The position numbers were made by a program, and so were the translations under genes. This document shows positions 1 through 13,300 of a stretch of DNA of 64,000 nucleotides, piece by piece. This stretch comes from Euleptes europaea. Taxonomy: Eukaryota; Chordata; Lepidosauria; Squamata; Sphaerodactylidae. Under the pieces are notes generated by a model. It was not told the origin of the DNA. It was given only the letters and a program-made list of their open reading frames with translations, and made no database searches. Position 1 is the first letter of the stretch; every line of letters begins with the position of its first letter. The stretch is taken from assembly GCF_029931775.1 (NCBI RefSeq), contig NC_079325.1, positions 37,364,673 through 37,428,672 of the forward strand, written 5' to 3'.

Positions 1-24
1 ACTGCAGCAGCACCATCCTGCCTG
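1..24 (-). repeat. Edge fragment of a CR1-like interspersed repeat
   Basis: The first 23 bases are the exact reverse complement of 59647-59669 inside the repeat copy at 59641-59780, so the window opens within a minus-strand copy. Confidence 0.6.
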
Positions 25-439
25 TTTTCCACCGCACCCAAAATAATAGGCATATCATTACCTAACCCTAACCCATATGCAAGTTTATCACTTCAGTGGG
101 AAATGGGCCTGAGCCCTTAAATTGCTCTGTTCTGTACATCTGGCATATATTTGCTTAATTTGAATACTGTATTTCTTTGGCCTGGAATTTGGGATCTTTC
201 AGCATGTGGCATAAAAGCACACTTTGGAGATAGGTGTGTGCGCCTTGGGGCAGTGCTGACAGCCCCAAAATTTAAAAGGCCCTCTGGCAAAGCATCCAGA
301 GTGGGCATGTCCTTAATCCAGAAGAGGAAGGATATGCACTTCTAGGAATATTTTGCATTGCCTCTGACCTGGTATGTAAAGCAGGAAGTGTTGGGGAAGG
401 TCTTGGAGTCCTGGCTCTCAGAATAAATTATCTTTGAGA

Positions 440-545
440 AGGGAGTGTACTTGTTTGTGGGCTTCCCAGAGGCACCTGGTTGGTCACTGTGTGATCAGAC
501 TGCTGGACTTGATCCAGCATGGCCTTTCTTATGTTCTTATGTTTC
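440..545 (+). repeat. CR1-like interspersed repeat with TTCTTATG tail
   Basis: It contains GGCACCTGGTTGG, CACTGTGTGATCAGACTGC and a tail TTCTTATGTTCTTATG, shared with 18840-18945 and 59641-59780. Such octamer tails are typical of CR1-mobilised 3' ends. The family name is inferred. Confidence 0.65.
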
Positions 546-598
546 TTCTCTTTACACAAGAATGTGGGTTTGTATGATTTTTGCCTTGTTTCTCTCAG

Positions 599-749
599 TT
601 TCCTGGTGTCTGTGCTATATTCCAAGGCCAAGCTGGCCTCTGCCTGTGGAGGCATCATCTACTTCCTCAGCTACGTCCCTTACATGTATGTTGCCATCCG
701 GGAGGAAGTGGCCCATGACAAGATCACAGCCTTCGAGAAGTGCATTGCT
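599..749 (+). CDS. ABCA2: ABCA2 exon 1 of 32 in window: end of TMD1
   Basis: Acceptor CTCAG at 594-598 and donor GTGAGT at 750. It starts with one base of a split codon, then reads [16 protein letters not shown]... and ends ...FEKCIA. It encodes transmembrane helices of the first membrane domain, including the hydrophobic run [15 protein letters not shown]. Confidence 0.95.
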
Positions 750-3700
750 GTGAGTAAATGGGGGCTTTCCGCCTTCCTTTTGATTGTTTTTCTGTAGCAG
801 CAAGGAGTCAGCAACTGGGAACCTTTGAGCAGATCTGGCCTCTGATGACATCACTTGCCTGCTTTTATTTATTACCTGCTTAAAGCCCGAAGAAGAGTGT
901 GTGGTGATAGTGATGTCATCTGTGGTCACTTTTTAGCAAGCAGCTGGGGTGAGGGGAACTTGATTCCATTATGCATTCTGTTTATTTACATCTTTTTTTT
1001 TTTTTACTACCGCACAGTCATGAGGTTCTCAAGGTGGTATAAAGTAAAGTAAAGGTCCCCTGTGCAAGCACCTGGTCATTCCTGGACCCATGGGGTGACG
1101 TCACATCCCGACGTTTACTAGGCAGACTCTTGTTTACGGGGTGGTTTGCCAGTGCCTTCCCCAGTCATCTTCCCTTTACCCCCAGCAAGCTGGGTACTCA
1201 TTTTACTGACCTCGGAAGGATGGAAGGCTGAGTCGACCTTGAGCCGGCTACCTGAAACCAACTTTCGTTGGGATCAAACTCAGGTTGTGAGCAGAGCTTG
1301 GACTGCAGTACTGCAGCTTACCACTCTGCACCACGGGGTTCTCTGCACCAAGGTGGTATACCCACCTAAAAAACCCACCCACACTCCTGGAACCTAGTGA
1401 ATTCAGTCACTAAAACCAATAGAACTAGCAATAAACAAAATTTATAACAATGAAATAGCTGCTATGTTAAAAAAAAGCTTTTAAATATTCAAAATAGCAG
1501 AAGATGAAACTCAAGGTAAAATTCATCAGTAAAATGTGAATGGACCCATCTAAACTTTAAAATGTGACAGAACTACACCTTAAAACCCCAAGAAAACAAG
1601 GATGTTTTCACCTAGTACCTAAAACTTATCAGCAGTTCTGCAGGGTCTTGGGCAGAGAAATGTCTCAGCACCTGCCATCTGAGATCCTTTAGCTGAGAGG
1701 CCAGGGATGTTCTTTTTGGAAGGTGTTTGCTTTCCCAGTGAGCCACAGTCATCCTCTCATGGAAGGTAGAGGAGGATGGAGGTTTTGTTCCTTGTTTACC
1801 TACCTGTATGTCAGTGCGATAATGACCATCTGACAGGGCAGTATAAATAATGTAACTCGTGAGCACAGAATTTGGTATCAATTGTAAAAACTCTGGTTCC
1901 TGAGTAGAACCTTTTTCAAGCCACTATCTATACTTTACGATAAAGCTGCTGAAAATGTGTTTGCCATGATGGATGGTATAATCTCCAAAGCCAGAGCAGT
2001 GGGCTCAGCTGTATCTCTGCTAGCCAGGGCATGGGGTGTGCTCAGCACCCTGGACAGTTCTTTGCTTCTTTTCAGGAGTAGTGTAGCTGTAAAACTTCTG
2101 CAAGCATGTGCCTAATTTTGCAATATTAATTCCTTCTTGATGTAGAATTTTTTTACTGTTCATGTATAGTCTGGAGTAGGGAGAACCCAAGAACCCATTG
2201 TGTACATTGTGGTTGAGATGATAACCACCTGACTTTCTATGGCCCTTTCTTTCTTAGTCCCTCATGTCCACCACAGCCTTTGGACTGGGCTCCAAGTACT
2301 TTGCCCTGTATGAGGTGGCAGGCGTGGGCATTCAGTGGCACACCTTCAGCCAGTCGCCTGTGGAAGGGGATGACTTCAACCTGCTCCTATCGATGATGAT
2401 GTTGATTATCGATGCTGCGGTCTATGGGATACTGACGTGGTACATTGAGGCTGTGCATCCGGGTAGGTATGGGATGGGGGTGCGAGTCTTCCAGTCTTGC
2501 ATAGCTGCCCATCTTTTGTCAGAAGCATGCTGTAGCTACAGGGTTGTACACCCAGGAGTAGTGGTGTGTGGATTTATAGGTTTGGCCAACCTATTGGCAG
2601 CCAGACCAACTTCACAGGGTTGACATGATATGATGGAGGAGTGGAGAAACATGTTCACCACCCTGTGGAGGTGGCAGGATACAAATGGAAACAGATTTTT
2701 AAGAAAAGATTGCTGTGGTTCTTGCTTCAAATGTCCTGGCATTTTCAAATGTCATGAGTGTGGGCTTAGCTGTCCACTCTCACAGTAGCTGTGTTAGCGT
2801 TTGTTATGCCTCTGATGTTTGAAAGGAAATTTTCCCCAAATTTTGCTGCCTATTCAATCCAGAAGTGATTCTTCCTAGCCAGAGGCCACAGGGCAAGTCA
2901 ATAATTAGAAACAAACCATATCCAAGTCAGTTTAGTCAGCTATGGGGTGGTTTGTCAGGGCCAAAGCAACAGGGGCCAGAGGACCCATTAAGAATGGGGG
3001 ACCCTGGTTGCTTCGTTGCTGTTTCTTGACGTATAGCTCTTGCACATCACTCAGCTGTCTCTCTTGATTTTTTTAAAATCATGGTCTAATTATTGTTGTA
3101 ATCTTTATAACACCCCGACAAGTTAAGCCAGTATTATTATTCCCATGCCTAAAACCACAAAGTTCTTGGCAGAGGTAAAATTTGAATGTGGAACCTTCTG
3201 GATCACACCTCAGTCTCTTAGCAGTGAAGTTACTCCAACTCAGATTTCACACCAGTTCTTGTTCCTTCCTCAGGAATGTATGGTCTTCCCCGGCCCTGGT
3301 ACTTCCCGTTCCAGAAATCCTACTGGCTGGGGAACGGGCGCACAGAGGCCTGGGAGTGGACTTGGCCGTGGTCGCGTACCACCCGCTTGAGTATCATGGA
3401 GGAAGATCAAGCTTGTGCCATGGAGAACAGGAGGCTGGGTAAGAAATAGCAGTGGGAGTGCTCTGGTGGAGGCAGTGGAGGGTTGGGGAGCTCATGGGAA
3501 GGGATTAGACGATGTAGCGCAGTTCTGGTGGCCTTGAAAAGGAGAAAATAAAACTCAGGAGAAAATGCAACGAAGGAAAGGCAAAGAAGAACAATTAGAA
3601 ATAAACGGATTTTCCTCTTCAGAGAGGAGGACCCCTCATGTGAGGATGATTTTTTTTATATCACCATATTTTGTTCATTACCCAATCTGCTCCAGAACTA

Positions 3701-6700
3701 TTTTTTTTTTGTTTTTGTTTTTTAAAAAAGCCCTTTCCTCCAAAGGTAACCTGGATTGTAAGGACTACGTTACAAAATCAGACCAAATGGCTATCTAGTC
3801 CAGCTGGATGCCCACAATCAAACTATGAAGCCAAGAACCCTCCCCATTTGTTTATCCCCAGCATCTGGCATTCAGAGGTACACTGCCTCTGAGCATGGAG
3901 GTTCTACTTAGCCACCGAGAGATCCATCCCTGTCCATGAATTTTTCCATGGGTAGCCATCACTGACCCTAGAAGCTAAAATGACTAAACTGAGGCTATCG
4001 TATTTTGGTCACGTCATGAGACGACAAGAGTCACTGGAAAAGATAGTCATGCTAGGAAAAGTTGAGGGCAGCAGGAAAAGAGGAAGACCCAACAAGAGAT
4101 GGACTGACTCAATAAAGGAAGCCACAGCCTTCAATTTGCAAGATCTGAGCAAGGCTGTCAAAGATAGGACATTTTGGAGGACTTTCATTCATAGGGTCGC
4201 CATGAGTCAGAAGCGACTTGACGGCACTTAACATACACACACAGCCATCACTATTTGTCCATGAGTAGCCATCACTACTCCTTGTGGCAGTAAATTCCAT
4301 GAGCAAATTATTTATTTAACTTGAGGCCTTTATTTAACTTGAGACCTTTATTCTTCTTATTCTTCGCACCTCCACCTGGAAATGCCTGAAGCAGTATGCC
4401 ACAAAAGAAAAAAAAAATCCCAACACTTACAGCTAGCTTCCTGTTAACTATTTTTACTGCTTTATCTGAAGAAGTGAGCTGTGACTCATGAAAGCTCATA
4501 CCCTGCCAGACGTTTTGTTAGTCTTTAAGGTGCTACTGGATTCTTCCTCTTTTCTACTGCTACAGACACACACTGATACCCATCATGATCTATTTCTAAT
4601 AGTCTTTAGTGTGTTTTGAAATCTGTTTTGCACCCAGCACTGTAGAATCCAGTTAAGTCTGCAATATATCAATATTCCATTTTAAGACTCTTCAGGGTGC
4701 AGACTAGGGGCATATTCATCATGCATTGAAATTACTTTTCACTTTCAATATCCCCTCCTCTTTATTTTCTGTACTGAAATTCAAGCCTGATGAAGAGTTT
4801 TTCAGAATCATGCTATTTTATAAGATTGTGCTTCATCCTACTAGAAAGGTATTTTTCTATGAATCATCACTGCTAGCTACAGTTGTAATGTTATAAGAGA
4901 AGGTGAAGCGCTTTGCTCTATGCATTCTGTCTGCACCTTTCATAATTTTAAAACCCGCACTGCATCCCACCATAGTGAGTTCAGAATAGAGAGAAACTTC
5001 GGACAGTGTAACCATGGAACTCATTGCCGCAGGATGTTATGACTGAATTACTGTTACATGTCTTGGGGAGGTCTTTGTATACTGTTACTTACTGTGTTCC
5101 AGCTAATAGTAATCCCCACACTTCAATTTCTTCTGTGTCCAGAGGAGACTCGTGGCATTGAGGAGGAGCCAACCCACCTTCCACTGGTGGTTTGTGTGGA
5201 CAAACTGACCAAAATCTACAAGACAGACAAAAAACTGGCCCTGAACAAGCTGAGCCTCAACCTGTATGAGAACCAGGTGGTGTCATTCCTGGGCCATAAC
5301 GGAGCTGGCAAGACTACAACCATGTGAGTGACTCAACTGTAGGACATAGAAGCTGCAAATGTCAAGGGGCCTAGGGTCATGTTCTCTCTGAGCAGCTGGT
5401 GACCAGGCCAGATACCATCAGGGGTAAGAGGGAAAAGCCCAGTAGTAGTAGTTTTTCATTGGACATAGATGTACTTCAATGGGAGCCAGTCAGGCAGAAA
5501 CCATAATTGGCAGCTTGAACATTAAAACTTCTATATTTTCTGGGAAAGCTTCTTATCCCTTAATGTGAGAGGATGAGTATATGGACCATGTCTCACAAAG
5601 TTTTGGAAGCTGAGGATGGGTGGCTCGGGAGGGACTGTGACTCAGTGGTAGAGCATCTGCTTGGCATGCAGAAGGTCCCAGGTTCAATCCCTGGCATCTC
5701 CGGTTAAAGGGACTAGGCAAGTAGGTAATGTGAAAGACTTCTCCTGAGACCCTTGAGAGCCGCTGCCGGCCTAAGAAGACAGTACTGACTTTGATAGACC
5801 AAGGGTTTGATTCAGTATAAAGCAACTTCATGTGTTCAAATATTGGAGAAAGGTATTCAGACATGCCATCAAAGGGGTGGGTGTAGGAGGCTGTATAAAA
5901 AGCATCCTTCCACTTTCTGTAAATGTTTCTTCAGCCTCCAAAGGGTAGTAGATCCACACACTTTAACCCAGTTTCTGCTGTCATGACCACCATTCAAGGA
6001 GCTCTAGGAAATGAACTTGTGTTACCGGACTGGGAGGGGTTGTTTAATAAAAAGTTCCCGCCACTCTCTCACGGCACTCCTTGCATCTCCATGGGAGGGA
6101 GGGGTGGAAAGAAGGTAAAGTGATGGTGGAAAGTGCCATCAAGTCACAGCTGACTTATGGCAACCCCTAGTGGGGTTTTCAAGGCAAGAGACATTGAGAG
6201 GTGGTTTGCCATTGCCTGCCTCCATCTCACGACCCTGATATTCCTTAACCATCCAAATACTTGCCATGGTCAACCCTGCTTAGCTTCTAAGATCAGACGA
6301 GATCAGGCTAGCTTGGACTATCCAGGTCAGGGCTAACAGTGGTTAGCTAGTTTCAAACCAGTTAATATTGTAGGTGTGTGTGAAGCATTATAATGAAGCT
6401 GCCCACTTCCAGTCAAATACTCTACTGTTACAAACTGGGTCAGTAGTTTCCTTATTTTTTTTCCATTTTGTTTATTATTTTTTATTCAAGGAAGTCTACA
6501 TAGCACATAGACTCAGACAAAATAGTAAAACAATAATACATGAAAAAAGGAACATTCAGCACTTTAGGAAAAAGTAAATAATGAATGCATGATTTAAAAT
6601 ATTGAATTGAGATTAAAATAGCCACAGAATCATTGCATATTTAACTAGGCACTGAATTAATGGCAGTTGCTTGAATCTTTTGTGCAGCCAAGATGTATTT

Positions 6701-7291
6701 GGCAACTGCCCTTATTTATTTATTTTTAATGTAAGATTTCATGGCAGATTGTGGCTAAGTAGATTCAAGGGTGCCCTGATCATATTTGGGTGTGTTGCTC
6801 CCTCATTGCTGCATGGAGAGAAGGAAGTCACATTTCTCACATCTTTGCAGGTAGCGGAGAGGCACTTCTCGATGGCATCACTGCACACCTTGATGTCATC
6901 CCCACTTGTTTCCCTCCCCTTCAGGTCCATCCTGACAGGACTCTTCCCACCGACATCCGGCTCTGCTACCATTTATGGCCACGACATCCGGACAGAGATG
7001 GATGAGATCCGCAAGAACCTGGGCATGTGCCCCCAACATAATGTCCTTTTTGACAAGCTGACTGTGGAGGAGCACCTGTGGTTCTACTCGCAGCTGAAGG
7101 GCATGGCGGAAGAGGAGATACGCAAGGAGATGGATAAGTAAGCACTTTTCTCTTTCTTGCCGTGGTTGAAATTATTTGGGGAGTGGGGGAGGACACCCTT
7201 GTAGGATGGGTTCCAGTGTGGAAGAAAAAAGAGGGGAATAAAACCCAACCTGAAAACAGAAGCTGGGTACCCAAGGTTGGGTAGAAAGAAA

Positions 7292-7333
<42 letters not shown>

Positions 7334-10300
7334 GTGTGTGTGTGTGTGTGTATATATGTATATAAATACTGAAAATATATATTATTAGAAGCGCTATGTA
7401 AAGGTTAAAAATATTTAAAAACATTAAAATAGCACAATGGCATTTCCTAGGGTTGATAACTGTAACCACATACCATACCCGTTTCGGCCTATTGGGCCGA
7501 ATTAATCAGTGGTTAATTAAAACACATGTTCAGCCTGCACACATTTACAGAAATAAATAAATACATACATGTACAAACAGTTCAAACCCAACCAGGCATG
7601 TGTATAGGTTGTAAAATCTATTACCAATTACTCAAACATCTGGTAGGATTGGTTCTAGTTGTAATAGTGGTTAGTATATGTCTCTCAAATACTATGTGTG
7701 CAGGTATCAACCTTTTTTTTATTTTTTATTTTTGCTGTCTGCTCTACTAGGTTGATACCTGCACACATAGTATATGGGTTCCAGTGTTCCAGTTTTAGCA
7801 CAGAGCTACTTGGAAGGTCAGAACAGTGTGGGAAAAGCTTGTGGTGCTTCTTGACCATCTTGGATTCCCCACACAGAGACTCCATCAAGGGAGTCTTGCC
7901 CAGGATTGGAGAAGAGGGAGAACAAGAGAGGGCTGGCGGAGGGGGAGGATGCAGTCTCTGTGTGTTATGCCCCACTGGGGGGCTCAGTGAGGAGTCATAA
8001 TTGCAGATCCCCAGATGCAGCATGGACCTCCTCAGCAATTCCAATCTTTCTTGGGGGTCCTGCTCTGTGTGCCCCCACCTGTTGAAGGAAGGTGGCTGGA
8101 GATAGGGCCTACTTTATAGTGGAATGCCTTCCTACAGCTAGCCTTCTTCAAACCAAGGCTGTTGAATTTCAGGTGCTGGTTAAAACCCTTTTTTGGGTAG
8201 GTTTTTGTTTTTATGTCTTAGTTTCCCCCCCCCCCCCCTCAGTAAGCTGCTAGGGTGATTTTTTTATTTTTGCTGTACTGTTTTTTGTCAATTTCATTTA
8301 TTATAATTGGTGTTTTTAGAGTGAGTGAATGAATGAGTTATTTGTTACAGTCAAAGACCAGCACAAAAACAGATACAGGACCAACAATGTTTGCATAAAA
8401 ACATTACATAGATGGTATTAACATAGCAAATACAATTAATTAAACAAATGCAGATAGACTCCAGCAGCATCACAAATTCTGGCAACTCTAACCACAATCC
8501 AGAGCTCATGGTCTAAGAGAAAAAGGGAAATACATGATTCCTCTGATCTCCTAGGGTTTTTTTTTTTGGGGGGGGGAGATAGGAGTAACGAAATCATATC
8601 TAAGATTGTATTAAAAAGGGCAGTCCAGTAAAACATGCCCAACAGTTTCAACTTCCTCACTTGCACAAGGGCATAGACGATCCTATATACGATACAGTAT
8701 ACCACAGTATCTTCTTTCCAAAAGTGCAGAGAACGTTAAATCGGGCCAAAGTAAAGCTTTCCCATGTTTGGAAATTAGTAAATTAGCCAGAAAGAAAGAC
8801 TTCACAAACTTGTTGTCCCTTGAAGAAGGGATATTTTGTGTATAATTGCCATTTGCTGTTTTTAAAATGTATACTTTAAGCCACTTGAAAATGTATATTC
8901 TTAAATTTCAGATATGAGATTTACATTTTTAAAGTAAGCAATAAATTCCTGATGCTAGCCCAACCTATCCCCTTCCTTCTTGGTTGTGATCCACTAGGAT
9001 GATTGAGGATCTGGAGCTGACCCACAAGTGCCACTCGCTGGTGCAGACGCTTTCAGGTGGGATGAAGCGGAAGCTGTCGGTGGCCATCGCCTTTGTTGGG
9101 GGATCGCGGGCAGTCATCCTGGACGAACCCACGGCTGGCGTGGACCCTTATGCAAGGAGAGCGATTTGGGATCTCATCCTCAAATACAAACAAGGTGCAC
9201 AGCCTAAAGGACTCGCTCCCTCCCAGGGCTCTACAGACAGAGACTGGCTCAAAACCTGGAGCATTATGCATTCTCCTGCGCTATATGGCTTGCTTGTTCA
9301 CCCGAGTTATCTAGCTCTCTTTAGAGATTTTTTTCAGAGGTGCTCCTGATCTCAAGTTGCAGCTGGATTAATCTCTGTTTCTTTTTGGGATTCATTGGTA
9401 TGTCTTTCCTGATGTCATTCTTCCCCTTTTCCTGCTCCTCTTGCATAGGAAGGACCATCCTACTCTCTACGCACCACATGGATGAGGCTGACCTCCTCGG
9501 TGACCGCATTGCTATCATCTCGCATGGGAAGCTGAAGTGCTGTGGCTCACCCCTCTTCCTGAAGAGCACTTACGGTGACGGCTACAAACTGACTGTGGTC
9601 AAGAAGCAGTCTGACTCCCGGACCAACACAGGTCAGTGTTCCCGATCTGCCCCTCTACCCTGTCACTCTCCCAGTCCTGGGAATGAATTTCTGGTGGTTG
9701 GCCCCAGCCTCTCTCCCTCTAGTCTTTGCCACAGGAAAGGGCTGCTGGCAGTGATGGACCATGGTTCCGATTCTGAACAATTAGACTCCACCTCCTAGCG
9801 TGGTGAGCTAGCATCGTGTTGTGGTTAAGAGTAGTGGTTTGGAGTGGTGGACCTACCTCACAGGGTGTCTGTTGTGGGGAGAGGAATGGAAGGTGATTGT
9901 ATGCAGGTTTGATTCTTAAGTGGTAGCGAAAGTCGGCGTATAAAAACCAACTCTTCTTCAAAAACTGCCTTATGCATTGTGACCATCCTGAACTACTGCA
10001 AATCCGCTAAATGTTTCATGACTCCTGAGATAAAGTGAAAATCCTTTGTCCACACAAATAATGTTATGAATGTTTATCATTTCCCTTCTTAGTCATAGGG
10101 AGGGGAAAAGTCTCAGTCTTTGCATATAGAAATCTCAGGTTCAGTCCCCACTGTATTCAGCTAAAAAGGATGTCTGACGGCAGGTGTTAAAGACCTTTTA
10201 CTGCCCCAACCCAGTGACAATAGACAAATGCTAAGCTAGATGTCATAATGGTCTCACTGGGAATAAGGCAGCCTCTCAGTTTGTAAAACTAAACATCCCC

Positions 10301-13300
10301 AAACATTTTTCCTCATCAGGAAGGCACTCCAACTCTGTCAACTTTTCAGTTACTCCTTTTCAGTACCTTTTCCAGCTCTTCAACCTTATCTTCCTTCCCC
10401 CTTTCTGTTTAGTACACTTGATTCCTCGCTTATGTTATCTCTTTCTCTCCCCTTGTATCCCAATCGCCATTGCATGGTGCAGGCTGGTCTTTGTAACGCC
10501 AGTTTCTCTCCTTCCCTTTTGTTTAGACGCTGGGCAGACTCATAGCCCCCCAACCCACTCCTCCGTTAGCCCCTGCTCCGAAGTACGGGTCACGCAGTTC
10601 ATCAAGAAATATGTGACTTCCTGCCTTCTCATCTCTGACACCAACACAGAACTGTCCTACATTCTACCCAGCGATGCTGTCAAGAAGGGCTGCTTTGAGA
10701 GGCTCTTTCAGGTACCAGGTGTTTGATGAGCATGATGAAGGAGGGGCGTGGAAAGGAACTGGTGTCCACTGGGCTAATTTATAATCTGAATTAGCAGCAT
10801 ACCTTCTGCCCAAAGCATTGGGTAGATGTAACATTTCCAGAAATGGTGGAGACATGGGGTGGGGGGAATGACATGTCTTTGGTTTTTTGCAGGAGGGAAA
10901 ACAAATTTTGGAGAAACTAGGAATATATGCATTATTTACTTATCAAACCTAAATTTACCGTACTGCTTTAAGAACATAAAATGCATCATTTATAACTTAG
11001 CATATAAAATTGTACTGTTTTAGCATATTAATGAAATCTTAGCCTTAGTTTTCTACAATCAAAGTCATAAGTATACTCAGGACTAGGGAGAGAGCTGCAA
11101 ATTGCTACACTCTCGGCTATTGTAGTACATGCATCTTAATTTTTACCATTTAAGAGGTAGGAAAAAAAATAAAAGTTCAAACCAGAAAGCAAACAAATTG
11201 TAGTAAGATAGCATATTTGACCAGATACATACAGTCTTAGCAGAATTAGTAGCATATTTAGATATCATGTTAAAGTTTTTAACATTGAGAAATGGAAGTT
11301 TTCAACAGTGTTATCATATACAATTGTAGCTAAAGTAGTTACATCTTAACAATATATTTGCCTTGAGTCTGAGATAAGGTGATATATAAATCTTTTAAGT
11401 AAATTAAATAGCACTGAAAATATTAAATGTGTCTGCAATACACAGGATTTATCATTTTCTGATGTAGTAGAATGTGCTACATAAAAATCATTCTGTGCAT
11501 TTTGAATGAGTAAAACTTTTTGTAAAAAACATTTCACACATTCCAAAAGAGAAAATATTCTGTAAGTCTTTCACTGTTCACCAAAATTTCCAGTTTTTAT
11601 ATTGGAATTTTAAAAAAGTTCTTAGGGAGAAAAGCAGGCAAAATTTTTTGCCCCCACACCATTTTTTCCTCAGGCCTTCATATAGGCATGTGAGTTAGAT
11701 CCTGCTAAAATCCTGTTAACAGCTAAACATGTTTTTAAAATAATAATTTACTATTGGTTTATGATCACCACCACTCTTCACCAGCAAAGCAATTCAAATA
11801 GATGTGTGGCAGATGCTTCCAAAGTCTCTGACTTTGCTATGCTTTCCGTTACAAGTTGCATAATTGTAGGGTATGCACAAGAGCATCTGTAGTTTTCCTG
11901 TTCATGCTTGGTGTAAAAATGGTATGCTTAAGAGGATCTCTCAGCTGATCTAAAATAGCATAATGGGGGCAGAAAGGACCATGTGAATTCTAAAGTAGGC
12001 TTAGCCAGAAGCTCTGGAGATAATTTGCCTTCCTCTGGTTCATAGCACTTGGAACACAACTTGGATGACCTGGACCTGACTAGTTTTGGGCTGATGGATA
12101 CCACTCTGGAGGAAGTCTTCCTTAAAGTCTCAGAGGAAGATCAGTCGCTGGAGAACAGTGATGTGGGTAAGGAGGACCAGAGTTCTTGTTTCACGGTCAC
12201 AAGAGCTCGCCAGTGATGGGGGTATGATTATCTTGAATCAGACAGTTGGTTCATCTAGCTGAACATTTGGCAGTGGTTCCTCAGAGTCTCAGACCGAGAA
12301 ACATCTTTCCCAGCACCTGCTGCTAGATGTCCTTTAACTGGAGATGCAGATGATTGAACCCAGGACTTCATGCAAAGCAAGGTGCTCTCCTACTGAGCCG
12401 TAGCCATGGGATGTCACAGCTGCAGCTTTAAAAAAGAAGCCAGATGTGGTGGGAGGGGCAGTAATCTTTTCCAGGTGTAGCAGAAGGAAGCAGCACCACT
12501 GCTAGTAAACAGGCAGGTGAACAACCAATGAGGAAAGAGAGACTCCTGCATCTGAATGCCTGAGATGAAAATGGCACAACCTTTCCCCACATTGGCCAAC
12601 TGCCTGGCAGGGTACTTGGTGCATCAGCGCAGGGAGAAGTGGGGCACAGGTGGCAGCAAATGGAAAGCTAAACAGTGGGAAGAGCGTCTCAGGGAACTGA
12701 GTGCTGGTGTTTGCTAAAGCCATATTTTAACTGTTCATGTACTCCAGGCATGATTTTCCACCACTGACCCCTTGCGTAACTAGAGCAGACATCCATCCCC
12801 CAGCCAGCTCTTGTGAGCCTCACAGTTTTTATCCCTTGCAGATGTGAAAGAGTCCAAGAAAGATGCTCTTCTGCTGCCTGTCCCCCAGCTGGGCCCAAAG
12901 CCTGAGGCCAATGGGGAGCCTCATCCGGCTGCAGAAATGCTTGAGAAGCCAGAGATGGACCTCGGCAACCTACTGGCCTCCTCCCAGCTGGCCCAGTCTC
13001 AGACGTCGCTGTGCTCCACTTCCTCGGCGGGCTCCATCCGGGGCGATGAAGGTGGGGCTTATTCGGAGTTCTATGGGGATTACTCTCCGTTGTTTGATAA
13101 CCCGCAAGACCCTGATAACGTCAGTTTGCAAGGTTTGTAACACACTACGTGAGAGACCTTGCATTATCACTGGGGGTGGGGGGAAGGTGGGTATTATTGC
13201 ACTACCAAATTCTTTGGTTCTAGTGACTGGGGGCGCAGAGTGGTAAGCTGCAGTACTGCAGTCAAAAGCTCTGCTCACGACCTGAGTTCGATCCCGACGG

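Noticed and set aside
62-74. CCTAACCCTAACCC telomere-like repeat
   Set aside because: Barely two units long, which occurs by chance; not an interstitial telomere.
615-929. Antisense ORF over the first ABCA2 exon in the window
   Set aside because: A shadow of the sense exon and flanking intron; no motif.
1146-1397. Recurring peptide [20 protein letters not shown] also seen near 13300, 27500 and 39400
   Set aside because: It is the translation of the Sauria SINE, not a protein family.
3980-4231. 83-codon ORF starting [15 protein letters not shown]
   Set aside because: It is the 3' remnant of a BovB LINE reverse-transcriptase ORF, not a host gene.
5629-5702. tRNA-Ala-like sequence with GGC anticodon
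   Set aside because: It continues into the SINE body that all other copies share, so it is a SINE head rather than a functional tRNA gene.
6966-7469. 167-codon minus-strand ORF with a Thr-His repeat
   Set aside because: It reads through a (TG)n microsatellite and the antisense of an ABCA2 exon.
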